The notes beneath the pieces were generated by a model, which saw nothing but the letters and a program-made list of their open reading frames with translations, was not told the origin of the DNA and searched no databases. The translations under genes and the position numbers were made by a program. A stretch of DNA of 64,000 nucleotides from Rebecca billardiae RCC1528 (taxonomy: Eukaryota; Haptophyta). The stretch covers positions 4,464,001 to 4,528,000 of the forward strand of contig OZ251223.1 of NCBI GenBank assembly GCA_965240325.2, read 5' to 3'. Of this stretch, positions 42,027 to 52,777 are shown in pieces; the first letter of the stretch is position 1, and the number at the start of each line of letters is the position of its first letter.

Positions 42027-43355
42027 ATGCGCTGCGCAAGACAACCACCTCGCACGATCCACCGTCGCGCGTCGGGCTCGGTGCGGAAACGCATTCATCA
42101 CGAGGCGTCTCGCGGGCGGGAAGCGCCATCGCACGCGACGCAAGCTTTGGCGCGGCCTTCTGAACACCATAACCGGAATGCACACACCGGACTGTCGTCG
42201 CGTGACCCGGTTGGCAAGGTCGGGCGCATGCAAATCCGTTTGCTACGGTCGGTGGTGTTCCAGAGCGAGCGATCATCTTTCATCTTTCACGCTCGCGAGC
42301 TCGCGGCCAAGGATCGCTTGGCGCTCGAGGACCCACGTCCGGCCTGCATGGCGTCGACGGTGGCCAATGCGACGGAGGGGCAGCGCGAAGCGGCGTACGA
42401 CGCGCACCGCACGCACCTGCCGGGTCTGCCGCCGTGGCAGGAACCGCGTCTTCGCGAGTCGGCGACTGAGGCGACAGCGCGCTATCACCGATCCCAGGGG
42501 CGCATTCGCGACGAGCTGAAACGTCGCGCGTGCAAGATCGCCGCACCATCCTTGCCCATGGCACGGGCGCTGCGGGACGAGGCCGACGTCGTGAAGCCAG
42601 TGGCACATGCGCTGCGCTTCGTGTGCCTGCTCGAGCAGCGCGTGCCCACCGTCGATCGCGAGTGGCACACGCTCTCGCACTGCGCGCGCGTACACCGCCA
42701 ACAGCTCCTGATACCGCCGCACGTGCGAGTGCCGGACCTGTCGCGCGGAGCGGCGAGCGCCGACGAGCGCTTGGACCTGGACGCGCTGTTGCGCAGCGTG
42801 GCGGCCGTGCACGACGCCGACGCGACCTTCGCCGAGCCCATCGTGCCCGGAGCGGACATTGGCATCCTGGCGACACACGATCTCAGCTGGCGACACGAGG
42901 AGATGCTCACGATCTCCTCTGGCGGATTCGTCGGCGGCGAGGCGCTCGACTACGTCATCGCGGTCGAGATGCGGCACATGCAGCGCGTACGCGAGCTCGC
43001 GCGAAGCCACGGGCTGCCCGTCCCGCCCCGCGTGCTGCACGTTCCCTCGTGGGTGTGGACCTTGCTCATGGGCGCGGGCGTGTACGCGTGGGAGAAGGTG
43101 GCCGACATCTTTGCGCTCTTCGACCTGAACGAGTACGACGTGCTCTCCTTCATCATCAACCAGGACGGCAACCACTGGGCGCAGGGGGTCGTCGACTTGC
43201 GGCGCGAGATCATCGAGTACCGCGAGCCCCTGGGCGGAGGCGACATGATCGGCTTCGTTTCGAACGTGCAGCTGCTGCTCGCCGACGCGCAAGAGACAGA
43301 GAGACAGAAATCGGTAGGATGCACTGAACATCACACTCCGGCCGCCACAACTTGA
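42027..43355 (+). CDS. truncated Ulp1-like protease ORF, copy 3
   Basis: Identical to copies 1 and 2. It is followed by the same 375-bp non-coding tail that ends the unit, including the TATA-like box. Confidence 0.6.
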   Translation: MRCARQPPRTIHRRASGSVRKRIHHEASRGREAPSHATQALARPSEHHNRNAHTGLSSRDPVGKVGRMQIRLLRSVVFQSERSSFIFHARELAAKDRLALEDPRPACMASTVANATEGQREAAYDAHRTHLPGLPPWQEPRLRESATEATARYHRSQGRIRDELKRRACKIAAPSLPMARALRDEADVVKPVAHALRFVCLLEQRVPTVDREWHTLSHCARVHRQQLLIPPHVRVPDLSRGAASADERLDLDALLRSVAAVHDADATFAEPIVPGADIGILATHDLSWRHEEMLTISSGGFVGGEALDYVIAVEMRHMQRVRELARSHGLPVPPRVLHVPSWVWTLLMGAGVYAWEKVADIFALFDLNEYDVLSFIINQDGNHWAQGVVDLRREIIEYREPLGGGDMIGFVSNVQLLLADAQETERQKSVGCTEHHTPAATT

Positions 43356-43641
43356 ACTGTTTTCGTGTTTAGCTCCAAGGACAAACCGTCACCGTCAGGC
43401 GCACACGGGCACGCCGCCGTCGCACGCCAATCAGTTGGCAGTGCGTGCGCGCAGTCGCCAAGGCTCGGCACGATGACGAGTAGCATCACAGTGGGTGCAG
43501 GAATACACGCGCAATCACACTGTCGCTGAGCTCGCACCAGAGTCATCTGTCGCGTTATTATTCGTCAGTGAGTCGGGTAGCTCACAATCATCTCGGTATG
43601 ATGTCGCATTGTTATTCGTAGTCATCCTGCCCGTCAAACCG

Positions 43642-43655
43642 CTATAAATAAAAGG
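43642..43655 (+). promoter_or_regulatory. TATA-like box at the 3' end of unit 3
   Basis: Same CTATAAATAAAAGG box, here pointing out of the array into the neighbouring terminal-inverted-repeat element. Confidence 0.4.
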
Positions 43656-43741
43656 CGCGAACCCGCTGGGGAAATATTGCGACAGCACTGGCACGGCCCG
43701 CCGACCCCCCCGCCCGCCAGGGCTGAGTTTATATATATGTG

Positions 43742-45703
43742 TAAACTTTTCTGAGGATAGCGCACCAGCAAAATCCCTTGACCGCCATCCGGATTTTACG
43801 GAGGCCGCGTTTGGACGCAGAAACGCGCGATGGCGAGGCCCGCCCTCGCACCACCGCTCTCGCGAGATCGCGACCGTGCGACCTGCGGCGTTGCGCTCGA
43901 CGCGCTCTTTCTGCTCGGAGGCCGCGAGGTCTCCCAGGTGCGCCAGATCGCGAGCGCGCACCTTCCTCCTCGCCGCGCTCGCCGAGCACGAGCCGATCTG
44001 CAGCAGATGTGCAAGGAGCCGCATTGGCCGTGCTCGCGCGCGCGCGGCACGGGCGACACAAAATTTGTTTAGCGGGACCTTTGCACGCATTCCATTCTTT
44101 GATGATGGTACCCTTGAGCCCCGGACTAGGTCCCGCTAAACGCTTTCGCTCCTCGCCGTTGCGTGCACGCGCAAAGGAGCACTGCAAAGGGTGCGACTGG
44201 GAGCATTCCTTCTCCCGGGCGGCCACCACGGCCTCGGAGGTGGTGAGGAACGCGTCGGCGACCACGGCGTGGACCACCTCCGTCGCGCCGGACACTCCGG
44301 TCGCCCCTCGCCGGACTCCATCCTCGCTGCGCGCTGACCGTTTGCCGAGCGGGCTGCCCCCGCCGCCTGCCCGGCGTGTGCCCGCGTGGTGACACAAGAT
44401 GGTCGAAGGCGTGGCAGCGCGGTGGTGCGTGCGATCGGGGGACCCCACCTGAGCTACGACACGGGCGCGCGCGCTCATCCGTGCTCATCACGGTGGTGCA
44501 CGCGCGCGTCGCGCGCTCGTCGGCTGTCGCGCGCTGACGGCTGGGCTGCTTTGGGGTGTCGGCGGCGGCCACAGCTCGCTGGTACGGGCGCGATGGTGGC
44601 TGCGAGTGGTACGCGGCGTTGCACCAGGTCCATGTGCGTCACGCACGACGCTCGGCCGGCTCGCCCTCGGACCATTGGCTGAGTTCTACTCGCCGCGCGC
44701 GCCGCGCGCGGGAGCCGCTCGGCAGCTGCTCGAGGCGCAAAGTGCGCCCCGCGCGCTGAACGTGGGCACGACGAGGTGGTGCGGCGAGCGTGCGCGGGTG
44801 TGTGTGCGTGATGGGCACCCCCATTGCGCTACTTGCCATGCACATCTGCCTCTCGCCAAGCCTTCGACACGATTGCTGCAAGCGCTGCTCGGAGGCGCGC
44901 TCGCGGGCTCGCGCGCGTTTGAATCTGGGCTCGGCGGCGATCGCGTAGACGAGGGGCAGTGCGGTGCACGGTGGCGGAGCGCGTGCGGAGCGCAGCCTAC
45001 ACCTCCTACACGCTCCATCCAGACACATCGCGCATGCTCGCGCGACCTCCTCGGTCCATCACGTGCGCGTGCGCGCGCGAGCAGGTGTGCATTCGCCGGG
45101 CGCGTTCACGGCGCGCCGCGTTGGCGCGCGCGCACCGATACCCGTGCGCAGCTCGACGAGCGAGCGCGGTGTGTTTCGATGCGTATGGGGAGGCTCGAAT
45201 TTACGCGCGCGCACGCGCCGGCCCTCGCCGCCCCTTCGCTCGCCCACGCCTCATCTGCGCGCTCGGCGTTTGCACGCAGCTGCTCATCCTTTCCAACACG
45301 TGCACAAACGAGCAGATGGCGCTGGGCGAGGTCGATTGGTGCGTCAGATATTCGGCAACGACCAGCCCCGCTCGTGTGCCGCCGCTCGTGCTACTCTCGA
45401 CGACCACCTCTGGCTCGGTCGCGCGCACGAGGCTGCTCGCGGCCCCAATCGTGCCGTGTACCGTCAAGCTGTACCGTGCGCAGCGAGGCGCACTCAGACG
45501 TCGGCATGGGCTCGCATGCGAGGGCCCGGCAGTGCGACGCGTCGATGGAGCATGCTCCGGATACGCTTCGGCGCACTTCCCGACGCGCACGAGCCGCTCG
45601 AAGGCGCGGAAGGGCGCCCAAACGGGGCAACCGCCATTTTGCGCCACTTCGGCCGGATGGCGGTCAAGGGAAATTGCTGGTGCGCTATCCTCAGAAAAGT
45701 TTA
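43742..45703. mobile_element. 1.96-kb DNA element with 51-bp terminal inverted repeats
   Basis: The left end (43742) starts TAAACTTTTCTGAGGATAGC, and the right end (45703) is its inverse. The two match over about 51 bp with two mismatches (left AAAATCCC versus right AATTTCCC). A TA at each outer edge fits a TA target-site duplication. The interior is GC-rich, with overlapping frames on both strands but no transposase I can recognise, so it looks non-autonomous. It starts 11 bases after the tandem array, in TA-rich sequence. A smaller hairpin element is nested inside. Confidence 0.82.
44068..44140. repeat. 73-bp nested hairpin element
   Basis: TTTAGCGGGACCT at 44068-44080 is perfectly inverted at 44128-44140. 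The 47-bp centre is unrelated. It lies inside the 1.96-kb TIR element and may be a tiny MITE inserted later, or a structural element of its host. Confidence 0.7.
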
Positions 45704-46655
45704 ATCATATATCGTCATCATATATATATTTAACGACGTGGCAGCATCGGACAAGCGTCAGGCTCAGAGTGCAACAGACACATATATATTATTTATATAG
45801 TTATATTAAATATTATTATTATACGAGTATATGATGCGCTGCCCATGCAGCATTAATATTATCCGCGATGATCGACTCACACGGTTCTGTGTCACATCAT
45901 CAAGCCTTCCTCATCATCATCGTCGATCGTCGCGGTGCGATATGATGCGCTGCTGCCATCATCACCGTGTGCGAGCCTTCCTCAACGGAATCAGTGCGAG
46001 CCTATCTCATCGTCAGACTGGTCCCGGACGGCAATCGCGTCACCGCAGCATGCTCGAGGCCACTGATTCCGCGTTGATGGGCGGCACCGCCGTTAGCCAA
46101 TTAGGCTCGCGTACTATAACTACTACTACTAGGCAGTCGTACCGGTACAGCGCATGCATGCGCACTACTAAAACTGCGCGGCCGCCCGCGGGCAATGCAC
46201 TAGGTCGTAGTAGTACGGCGGTATACATCATCATATATATATGTGCACGTTCCGGGCCTCGTCTGATCAGCCGTGCCGCGTCTGGCGGGGCTGAGTCGAC
46301 TTGTCGACGGACGTCGCGGACGAGTGTCGTTCATTCATACTAGCGTTGAAGCCGCCGACGCCTGACTGCGCATCATGCCTGACCATTGACCCAGCCCGTT
46401 CTCATGCTGACAGTACAGCTACAGTACAGAGAGCAAGGCAGCTCAGGCAGCAGGCAGCATTTAGGTTCGTCAGCATGACCGATGACGACTGACGAGCACA
46501 CCAGGTCCAGTCACGTCGAACCACTGCTTGCTGCCTTGCTCACCAGTCGGAGTGGCACCGCCGCACCTCTTCGTCAGTCGTCACTTCCGGGAATTCGTAG
46601 AGTACCGCAGCGCTCGCCTTGGCGTGGCCGCGGGCGCTTCCCCGCCTCCCGCGAG
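45704..46655. other. AT-rich intergenic region
   Basis: 45704-45850 is the most AT-rich stretch in the window (repeated atatat and tatta). GC then rises gradually to the F-box gene. Repeated tgatgcgctgc/catcatca short words occur at 45830-45960. No gene is seen; a frame open from 46482 joins the F-box ORF upstream of its ATG. Confidence 0.5.
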
Positions 46656-47432
46656 ATGGCTCGCGCGTCTTACAGCTGCCTGGAGGCTCTGCCGGCGGAC
46701 GTCAAGATGATGGTCCTCACCCGGCTGGCGCCGTCGGCCCTGGTCGCGCTCGGCTCGACGTGCCGCTCGTTCCGCCGGATCTCGTGCGCCGGCGCGCTCT
46801 GGCGGCCGCTCATCAAGCAGCACTGGGGCCGCGCGTACTCGGACGGCCCCGCGCCCCACCTGCGCGGGTGGAAGCAGGTGTTCCGGCAGTGCTGGCTGGA
46901 GAGCTGCTACACCGAGCTGTGGGAGCTCGACAAGCGCCGCGTCGAGGCCGCGCGCACCGCCGACCGCGTGCGCACGCTCGCGCTCAACCTGGAGCACCGC
47001 GCGCACGTGCTCTCCACGCACGAGCGCGGCGCGCACAGCGCGGCGAGCGACCTGCTCGCGACGCGCGCGCGGCTCGCGGCGGCCGAGCGCGAGCTGGCCC
47101 TCGCCAAGTCGCGGCTGCACAGCGTCAACGCGCGGATCGGCGCCGTGCGCGCGCGGATCGGGCTGCTGAGGGACAGCGGCGACGCGGCGCGCGCGCGGCA
47201 CCAGCCCGCGCACTGGGCGCGGCCGCCGAGCGCCGCCGGCCAGCCAGGGCACGTTCGGCGGCCGGGCATCGTCCAGCCGCCCGCTTCGTCGGCCCGGCCG
47301 TGGAGCACGAGCATGCTGCAGCCCACCGTGCGCCACGCGCCCTACTACGTGCGCACCGCCGATGGGCTGCTGATGGCGGCGGCGTCCCAGCAGCTGTCGC
47401 ACGGCGCGCGCCGCCGCCGGCTCACCCGGTGA
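46656..47432 (+). CDS. F-box protein with coiled coil, 258 aa
   Basis: Likely substrate adaptor of an SCF ubiquitin ligase, binding Skp1 through the F-box. The F-box is at residues 8-55: LEALPADVKMMVLTRLAPS, then TCRSFRRISCAGALWRPLIK. A conserved-looking WKQVFRQCWLESCYTELWEL follows, and then a coiled coil (about 90-170; LLATRARLAAAERELALAKS). The C-terminus is Pro/Ser-rich and without a repeat-type substrate-binding domain. The start was chosen at ATG 46656, immediately before the F-box, though the frame is open upstream to 46482 without an ATG. Single exon. Confidence 0.85.
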   Translation: MARASYSCLEALPADVKMMVLTRLAPSALVALGSTCRSFRRISCAGALWRPLIKQHWGRAYSDGPAPHLRGWKQVFRQCWLESCYTELWELDKRRVEAARTADRVRTLALNLEHRAHVLSTHERGAHSAASDLLATRARLAAAERELALAKSRLHSVNARIGAVRARIGLLRDSGDAARARHQPAHWARPPSAAGQPGHVRRPGIVQPPASSARPWSTSMLQPTVRHAPYYVRTADGLLMAAASQQLSHGARRRRLTR

Positions 47433-48111
47433 CGCGCACTCAGTCGGAGAGATCGGCACCGAGGCTTGGACTCCGGGCTCGATCGGATGGCCGGGCCTGG
47501 CCGGCCGCGAGCGACCTCGAGTCTGCTGGGCCGGCGGACCGAACCGCATACACACTATCGTCTATCATCATCGTCGATCGTGTAACCGGCGTTGTCCGGT
47601 GACTCAGTCCGCCGGTCTCACGGTCTGTGTGACAGTCCGCGGCCTACCGGCCTAGCCTACCGCGATCTGACGGGCCGTGTCACCGACTGACTGCGACCGA
47701 CTCACGACAGCGGCGGTCAGTCACAGTCACACCATCGTGTTGTCACCCGGCCTGTAGTACTCATCATTACGTAGTGAAACTGCTGACGCGAGCCGAGTGA
47801 GCCTCGGCTCTGCACCAGTGCCAGCGCCGGCAGCTCGGAATCGGGGCGCCAGCGCTGAGCGCAGTGTGCAGCTTGAGCTGCAGGCACGCGCCCGGCATTT
47901 GTCGCGGTGAGCACGAGTGTGGAGCCACGCGGGCCAAGCCGGCGGCGAGACGAGGGCGAGAGCGCGCACGGCGACGCAGAGCTTGCTGCACCCGCCCCAT
48001 GCCTGTCAGCCCGACGGGCAGATGCGTCGGGATGCTCGCCGGCAGCTGCGCCCCCGGCCGCACGCGGCGGCGGTTGGCGCGCGATGCGCCGTCGGCGCGT
48101 CGGCCTGGGCC
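47433..48111. other. intergenic, 3' flanks of convergent genes
   Basis: Mixed-composition DNA with short GACTGACTG-like words (47600-47730). No gene seen. Confidence 0.45.
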
Positions 48112-50919
48112 TCAGTCGCGGCGGCGGCGGTCGTAGCGGTCGTAGTCGTCGTCGTCGCGCCGGCGGCGATCGTAGCGGTCGTAGTCGTCGTCGTCACGCC
48201 GGCGGCGATCGTAGCGGTCGTAGTCGTCGTCGTCGCGCCGGCGGCGGTCGTAGCGGTCGTAGTCGTCGTCGTCGCGGCGGCGGTCATCACGGCGGTCATC
48301 GTAGCGGCGGTCGTCGTAGCGGCGGTCGTCGTAGCGGCGGTCGTCGTAGCGGCGGTCGTCGTACCTGCGGGGGCAGGGGCGCGGTGGGCGGCGCGGCGCG
48401 GCTCAGCGCGGCCACGCCTCGCGGCGGGCGCGCGGTGCGCGCGCGCTGCCGCGCACACCGGTCGTAGTGTGGCGGCGGCGGCGGGTGGCGGTCGCCGTAG
48501 CCGCCGCCGTGGCTGGGCGGGCCCCGGCGCTCGTTGAGCTTCTCGTCGACCAGGCCCTTGACGATGTGCTCCGCCTTGGCGCGGCCCGACTTGTCGTGGC
48601 CGAAGATGAGCAGCTGCTCGTCCGCGCCGCGGCCGCCGCCCTCGAGGAAGCAGAAGGTGCCGCTGTCCTCCTCCACCTGCCGCAGGCACGAGCCGCGGTT
48701 GCCGGTCACGTAGCCGACGCAGTCGGGCGGCACGCGCACCACGCTCACGTCGGTGCGCTCCTCCAGGCCGTCGACGCGCACCGGGCCTGCACGCGCGCGC
48801 GCGCGCGGCGGCGGCGGGCGTGAGCGCGAGCGCGCGCGGCGGCGGCGGCGGCGGCGGGTGCGCGGGTGCGCTGTGCGCCGCGCGGTGCGCGCGCACCTTG
48901 GCGCTGCTTGAGCAGCCACTTGAGATAGTCGCGCGCGCGCTCGCGCTCGGCGCGCGTGCCCGCGAGGTGCGCGATGTGGCCCACGTACTCGACGACGCAG
49001 TGCGAGGCGCGCGCGAGCTTCTTGCGCGTGCCGCCGTCCTTGCCGAGCGCGTACGAGAGCTCCTGGTCGGTGAGCGGGTACGTGTCGGTGCCCCACTCCT
49101 CGTCGCACACCGCCTTGCCCGCCTCCTTTGTGAAGTGGCCCGGGTTCTTGGTCTCGACCGCAGACATGACCTTGAGCTCGGCGCCGCGCCGCCCGCGCGT
49201 GGGGCCGAAGATGGCGAGCTTCTCCGTGCCGCCCGCCTCGCGCGCCGTCTCGCGCGCCTCCTTGCCGTCGCGCTGCATGCGCGTCTCCATGAAGAACATG
49301 AGCGTGCCTACGCGCGCACGCGGGGCGGGGCGAGGGCGGCGCGTGAGGCGAGCGCCGCGCGTGTCGGCGCGCGTGTCGGCGCGCGTGTGCGCGCCCGCAC
49401 CCCACTCCTCCTCGATGCGGCCGAGCGTCGCGCGGCGCGCGCCCGTCACGTAGCCGACCGTGTCGCGCGGCACCTCGACCACCGTGCAGTCGTCGCGGCC
49501 CTGGGCGGGCAGCGAGTGCGCGGAGCGAGTGCGCGGAGCGAGTGCGGGCGTGCGTGCGTGCACGCGTGCGTGCGTGCACGCGGCCGTGCCGGGGCGGTGC
49601 CGGGGCGTTGTGAGCGGGAGGGAGATGAGCGCGAGGTCAGCGGCAGGGACACGGACACCCAGCGGGAGGGACACCGGGACGGTCGGCAGCACGGACGCGA
49701 GAGGCCGTGCCGGGCGTGGACACGGGGCGGGGCCGTGCCCATGGCGTTGTACACACCTTGTAGTCCACGTACACCGGCCCCTTGAGCTGCTCAAACAGCC
49801 ACGAGAGGTACTGCCGGGCACGCGCGCGCTGCTCCGGCGAGCCGCACCTGCGCGCACGGGGGCAGCCGCGCGCGTGAGGCGCCGCCGCCGGCGCGCGCGC
49901 ACGCCGCGCCGCGCGGGGCCGCGTGGGCCCGCGCGCGGCCGCGCACGGGGCGCCTCGCTGCGTGCGCACATGTAGACCGTGTTGCCCACGTACTCGACGA
50001 TGCACTCAGACGAGGCGGCCAGCTTCTTGCGCGTGCCGCCCTTCTTGCCGAGCGCGTACGAGAGCTCGTTGTCCTCGAGGCGGCGCGTGTCCGTGCCGAA
50101 GGCCTCGTCGTCGTCGGGGAAGGTGATCACCTCGGCAAAGTGGTTGCGCACCTTCGTCTCCACCGCAGCGAGCACCTGCGGCGGCGCGCGCGCGTGCGGC
50201 GCGCGCGCGCAGAGCGCGCGTGAGCGCGCGCGCAGAGCACGCGTGAACGCGCGCGCAGAGGGCGGTGGAGCCGGCGCGCGGCGCACCTTGAGGTGCGCGC
50301 CGCGGCGCGAGCGGCGCGGCCCGAAGATGGCGAGCTTCTCCTCCGCGTTGCCCGCGCTCGGCCCGCGCCGCCCGCGGTACTCCGCAAAGAACATGAGCGT
50401 GCCCCACTCCTCCTCGATCGAGCGCAGGAAGTTGCCCTGGCTGCCGGTGACGAAGCCGACGGCCTCGTGCGGCACGAAGACGACGGTGAGGTCGTCGTCG
50501 CCATCGTCCTCGTCGATCGACACCGGGCCGACGCGCTGCGCCATCACCGCCTCGACGTACTTCTTGGCGCGCGAGCGCGCCTGCGGCGGCCCCATGATCT
50601 CGAGCGTGCGCGAGCGCTCAAGCAGCTCGATGCGCGCGCCGGACACGCGCGCGATCTTTTCCTTGGTGCGGCCCTGCTTCCCAAGGATGAAGGCCGCGTC
50701 GTCGTCCGAGATCTCCAGCACGATCTTGTTCTCGTACTCGCGCGCGCCGCCCGCGGGCGCGGGCGCGGCGTCGTCGCGCTCGCGCGTGCGGCCGCGCCCG
50801 CCCTCACGGCCGTCGTCGTCGTCGTCGTCGCCGCGCGGGCGCGCGTCCACCTGCCCGAGCTCCTCCTCGTCGTCGCGCGCCGCGCCGCCGTCCACCATCC
50901 CGACGTCCTCGTCCGCCAT
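48112..50919 (-). CDS. multi-KH RNA-binding protein with RYD-rich tail, seven exons, ~673 aa
   Basis: Exons (minus): 50919-50287, 50175-49970, 49847-49757, 49500-49401, 49307-48897, 48786-48459, 48364-48112; all GT-AG and frame-consistent. After an acidic N-terminus the first KH domain has YENKIVLEISDDDAAFILGK with the GKQG loop. A two-part block then recurs. Part A is TVVFVPHEAVGFVTGSQGNF..EEEWGTLMFF..EKLAIFGP, repeated as TVVEVPRDTVGYVTGARRAT and VSVVRVPPDCVGYVTGNRGS. Part B is ELSYALGKKGGTRKKL..CIVEYVG, repeated as ELSYALGKDGGTRKKL..CVVEYVG. Each part has a GxxG-type loop, so about six KH-like modules follow one another. The C-terminus is repeated RRYDD and DDDDYDRYDRRRR. It probably binds mRNA or pre-mRNA. 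Equivalent exon boundaries in the repeats indicate internal duplication. Confidence 0.85.
48115..48360 (-). repeat. coding minisatellite, RRYDD / DDDDYDRYDRRRR units
   Basis: On the coding strand, 15-bp units (TACGACGACCGCCGC) are followed by four copies of a 39-bp unit encoding DDDDYDRYDRRRR. All are in frame within the last exon of the KH protein. The highly charged tail resembles RGG/RYD-type low-complexity regions of RNA-binding proteins. Confidence 0.85.
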
Positions 50920-51178
50920 CGGCCGCGGGCCCGCTCGCACGGCGGAGTGACACCCGACCCCCTCGTGTGCTCGCGCCGAGGGCGAGCCCGCGACGAGGCC
51001 GAGGCGCACTGCCGTCAGCGGGGGCTGTCCGGGGTGGGGCAGCGGCGCTGCAGCCGCTGCGGCGCACACCGCCCGGATCGGACTCATCGAAGCCGCGTGG
51101 ATCCCGATGGACAACAGAATCCCCGTATCATTTAACGGCCCGCCATAATAAAGACTGCTGCGCATGCTATTAAACTGT

Positions 51179-52699
51179 GCCCTGGCGGGCGGGGGGGTCG
51201 GCGGGCCGTGCCAGTGCTGTCGCAATGTATCCTCTGCGGGTTCGCGTCTTTCCACAGCATTCGCTCGTGGCCGTGGGTGACGGACAGTCCGAGGACCAGT
51301 GACACCTGTGACCTGAAGTTCCCCGGCCACGTGCACACGTGACAGTGTCGACGTGACACGTCTCGGTGCGCATCAGGCAAGGCCCGCACACCCACGAGGG
51401 AATGTGCAGCACGCGGGGCGGGGCGGGTAGCCCGTTGCTCCGCGCGAGCGCGGGTACGCGCTGTATGTGCCGCATCTCGACCGCGATGGCGTAATCGAGC
51501 GCCTCGCCGCCGACGAAGCCGCCAGAGTAGATCGTGTGCATGTCCTCCTGCCGCCAGCCGAGAGCGGTCGTCGCGAAGACGCTTGCCGATGTCCGCTCCG
51601 GGCATGATGGACTCGGCGCAGGTCGCGTTGACATCGTACACTGCCGCCACGCTGAGCACGAGCGCGTTGACGTTCACGCGGTCGTCGCTCTTCGCCTTTT
51701 CGACAGGTCTGGCGCCCGCGTGTTCGGGCGGCACGAGGAGCTGTTGGTTGTGCGCGCGCGCGCGCACAGCGACAGCGTGTGCCACTCGCGATCGAGAGTG
51801 GGCACGAGCTGCTCACGCAGGCACATGAATCGCAGCGCATCCGTCACCGGCGTGACGACTTCCGCCTCGTCCCGCAGCGCCTGCGCCATGGACGAGGATG
51901 GCGCGGCGATGTGGCATGCTCGACGTTTCATCTCTCTGCGGATGGCATCACGGGCTTGTCTGGGTCGCCAACTCGCGAAGACGCGGTTGCTGCCACGGCG
52001 ATAGACCCGGGAGGTGCGTCCGCTGCGCGTCGTACGCCGTTGGCGCTGCGCTTCCGTCGCATTGGTCACCGTCGACGCCATGCAGGCCGGACGTGGGCTT
52101 CGAGGGACCGCGAGCGACGACTGAGTCCGGTGCGCGGATTCCGGCGATCGAGTTCAGAAGGCCGCGCCAAATCTTGCCTCGCGTGCGATGGCGCTTCGAA
52201 CCCGCCCGCGAGACACCTCGTGATGAATGCGTTTCCGCACCGAGCCCGACGCGCGGCGGTGGATCGTGCGAGGCGGCCATCGTGCGCAGCGCTTGCTTCT
52301 ATGGCCCGTGCGAGCGCTCGCCGTGCAAGTCGGGCGAGGATCGTCCCAGGTCGCACGATCGTGTCGACGCGCCGAGCGTACCTCCAAACGCGTCGACTTT
52401 GGCCCCCGTTCGACCTGCACGCGAGACGACGAGGGCAGCAATCGCGAATCGGGCGAAAAAGCCGTTCGGGAATCCCCGCGCGATGTCCGCGCCGGCGTTG
52501 GATTTGGCGCGCGCGGCCCACGCGCTCCGCGCCAGGCCGCAGATGGTTTTCGGCCGAGCGTCCCCAGTGGGAGCTGCGAGGGCGCCCGGTAGTGAGCGAG
52601 GCGATTTTCTTTTCTTGGCGAGGCGATTTTCGTCTTTTTCCTTTTCTTTGTCTTATCTTTTTCCCGGGCACTACAAGGGGCGGACCTACGGCCCGCCAT
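51179..52699 (-). pseudogene. decayed inverted copy of the 2127-bp unit
   Basis: On the minus strand this matches the array unit end to end: left end with GGCGGGCCGTAGG..CGCCCCTTGTAGTGCCCGGG near 52699, right end with GGCACGGCCCGCC and the C-rich tract near 51179. It is about 600 bp shorter. The ORF is broken by frameshifts (fragments MASTVTNATEAQ, PGADIGK, SSGGFVGGEALDY-equivalents in different frames). The segment with the His-Trp motif is replaced after IPSWV by unrelated sequence. The TATA-like box is lost. It is an older insertion than the array, with many substitutions. Confidence 0.8.
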
Positions 52700-52735
52700 A
52701 CGGCCCGCCATATACGGCCCGCCATATATGCTGTA
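52687..52735 (-). repeat. iterated terminal motif ATGGCGGGCCGTAT
   Basis: At the left end of the decayed unit (minus strand), the terminal motif GGCGGGCCGT is repeated three times with short AT spacers; a further GGCGGGCCGT lies at about 52740-52750, and another copy is on the far side at 51134. Such iteration suggests repeated end-joining or tandem gains at the element terminus. Confidence 0.7.
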
Positions 52736-52777
52736 ATAGCAACGGCCCGCCCGCGCGACGTGACGCCGCGCGTGCCG

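Larger units (their letters stand above)
41604..43730 (+). mobile_element. tandem unit 3 of 3 (2127 bp)
   Basis: Third exact unit. It ends ...GGGCTGAGTTT at 43730; the next two bases (AT) still match a unit start, but then the sequence changes to a short TA run and the terminal inverted repeat of another element at 43742. Confidence 0.85.

Noticed and set aside
44606-45733. 375-aa ORF inside the TIR element as a transposase
   Set aside because: Composition is Arg/Ala/Ser noise with no catalytic DDE/D pattern; overlapping frames are equally long.
48110-48370. possible CRISPR-like array of regular repeats
   Set aside because: The repeats are contiguous in-frame codons of the KH protein tail with no spacers; this is a eukaryotic coding minisatellite.
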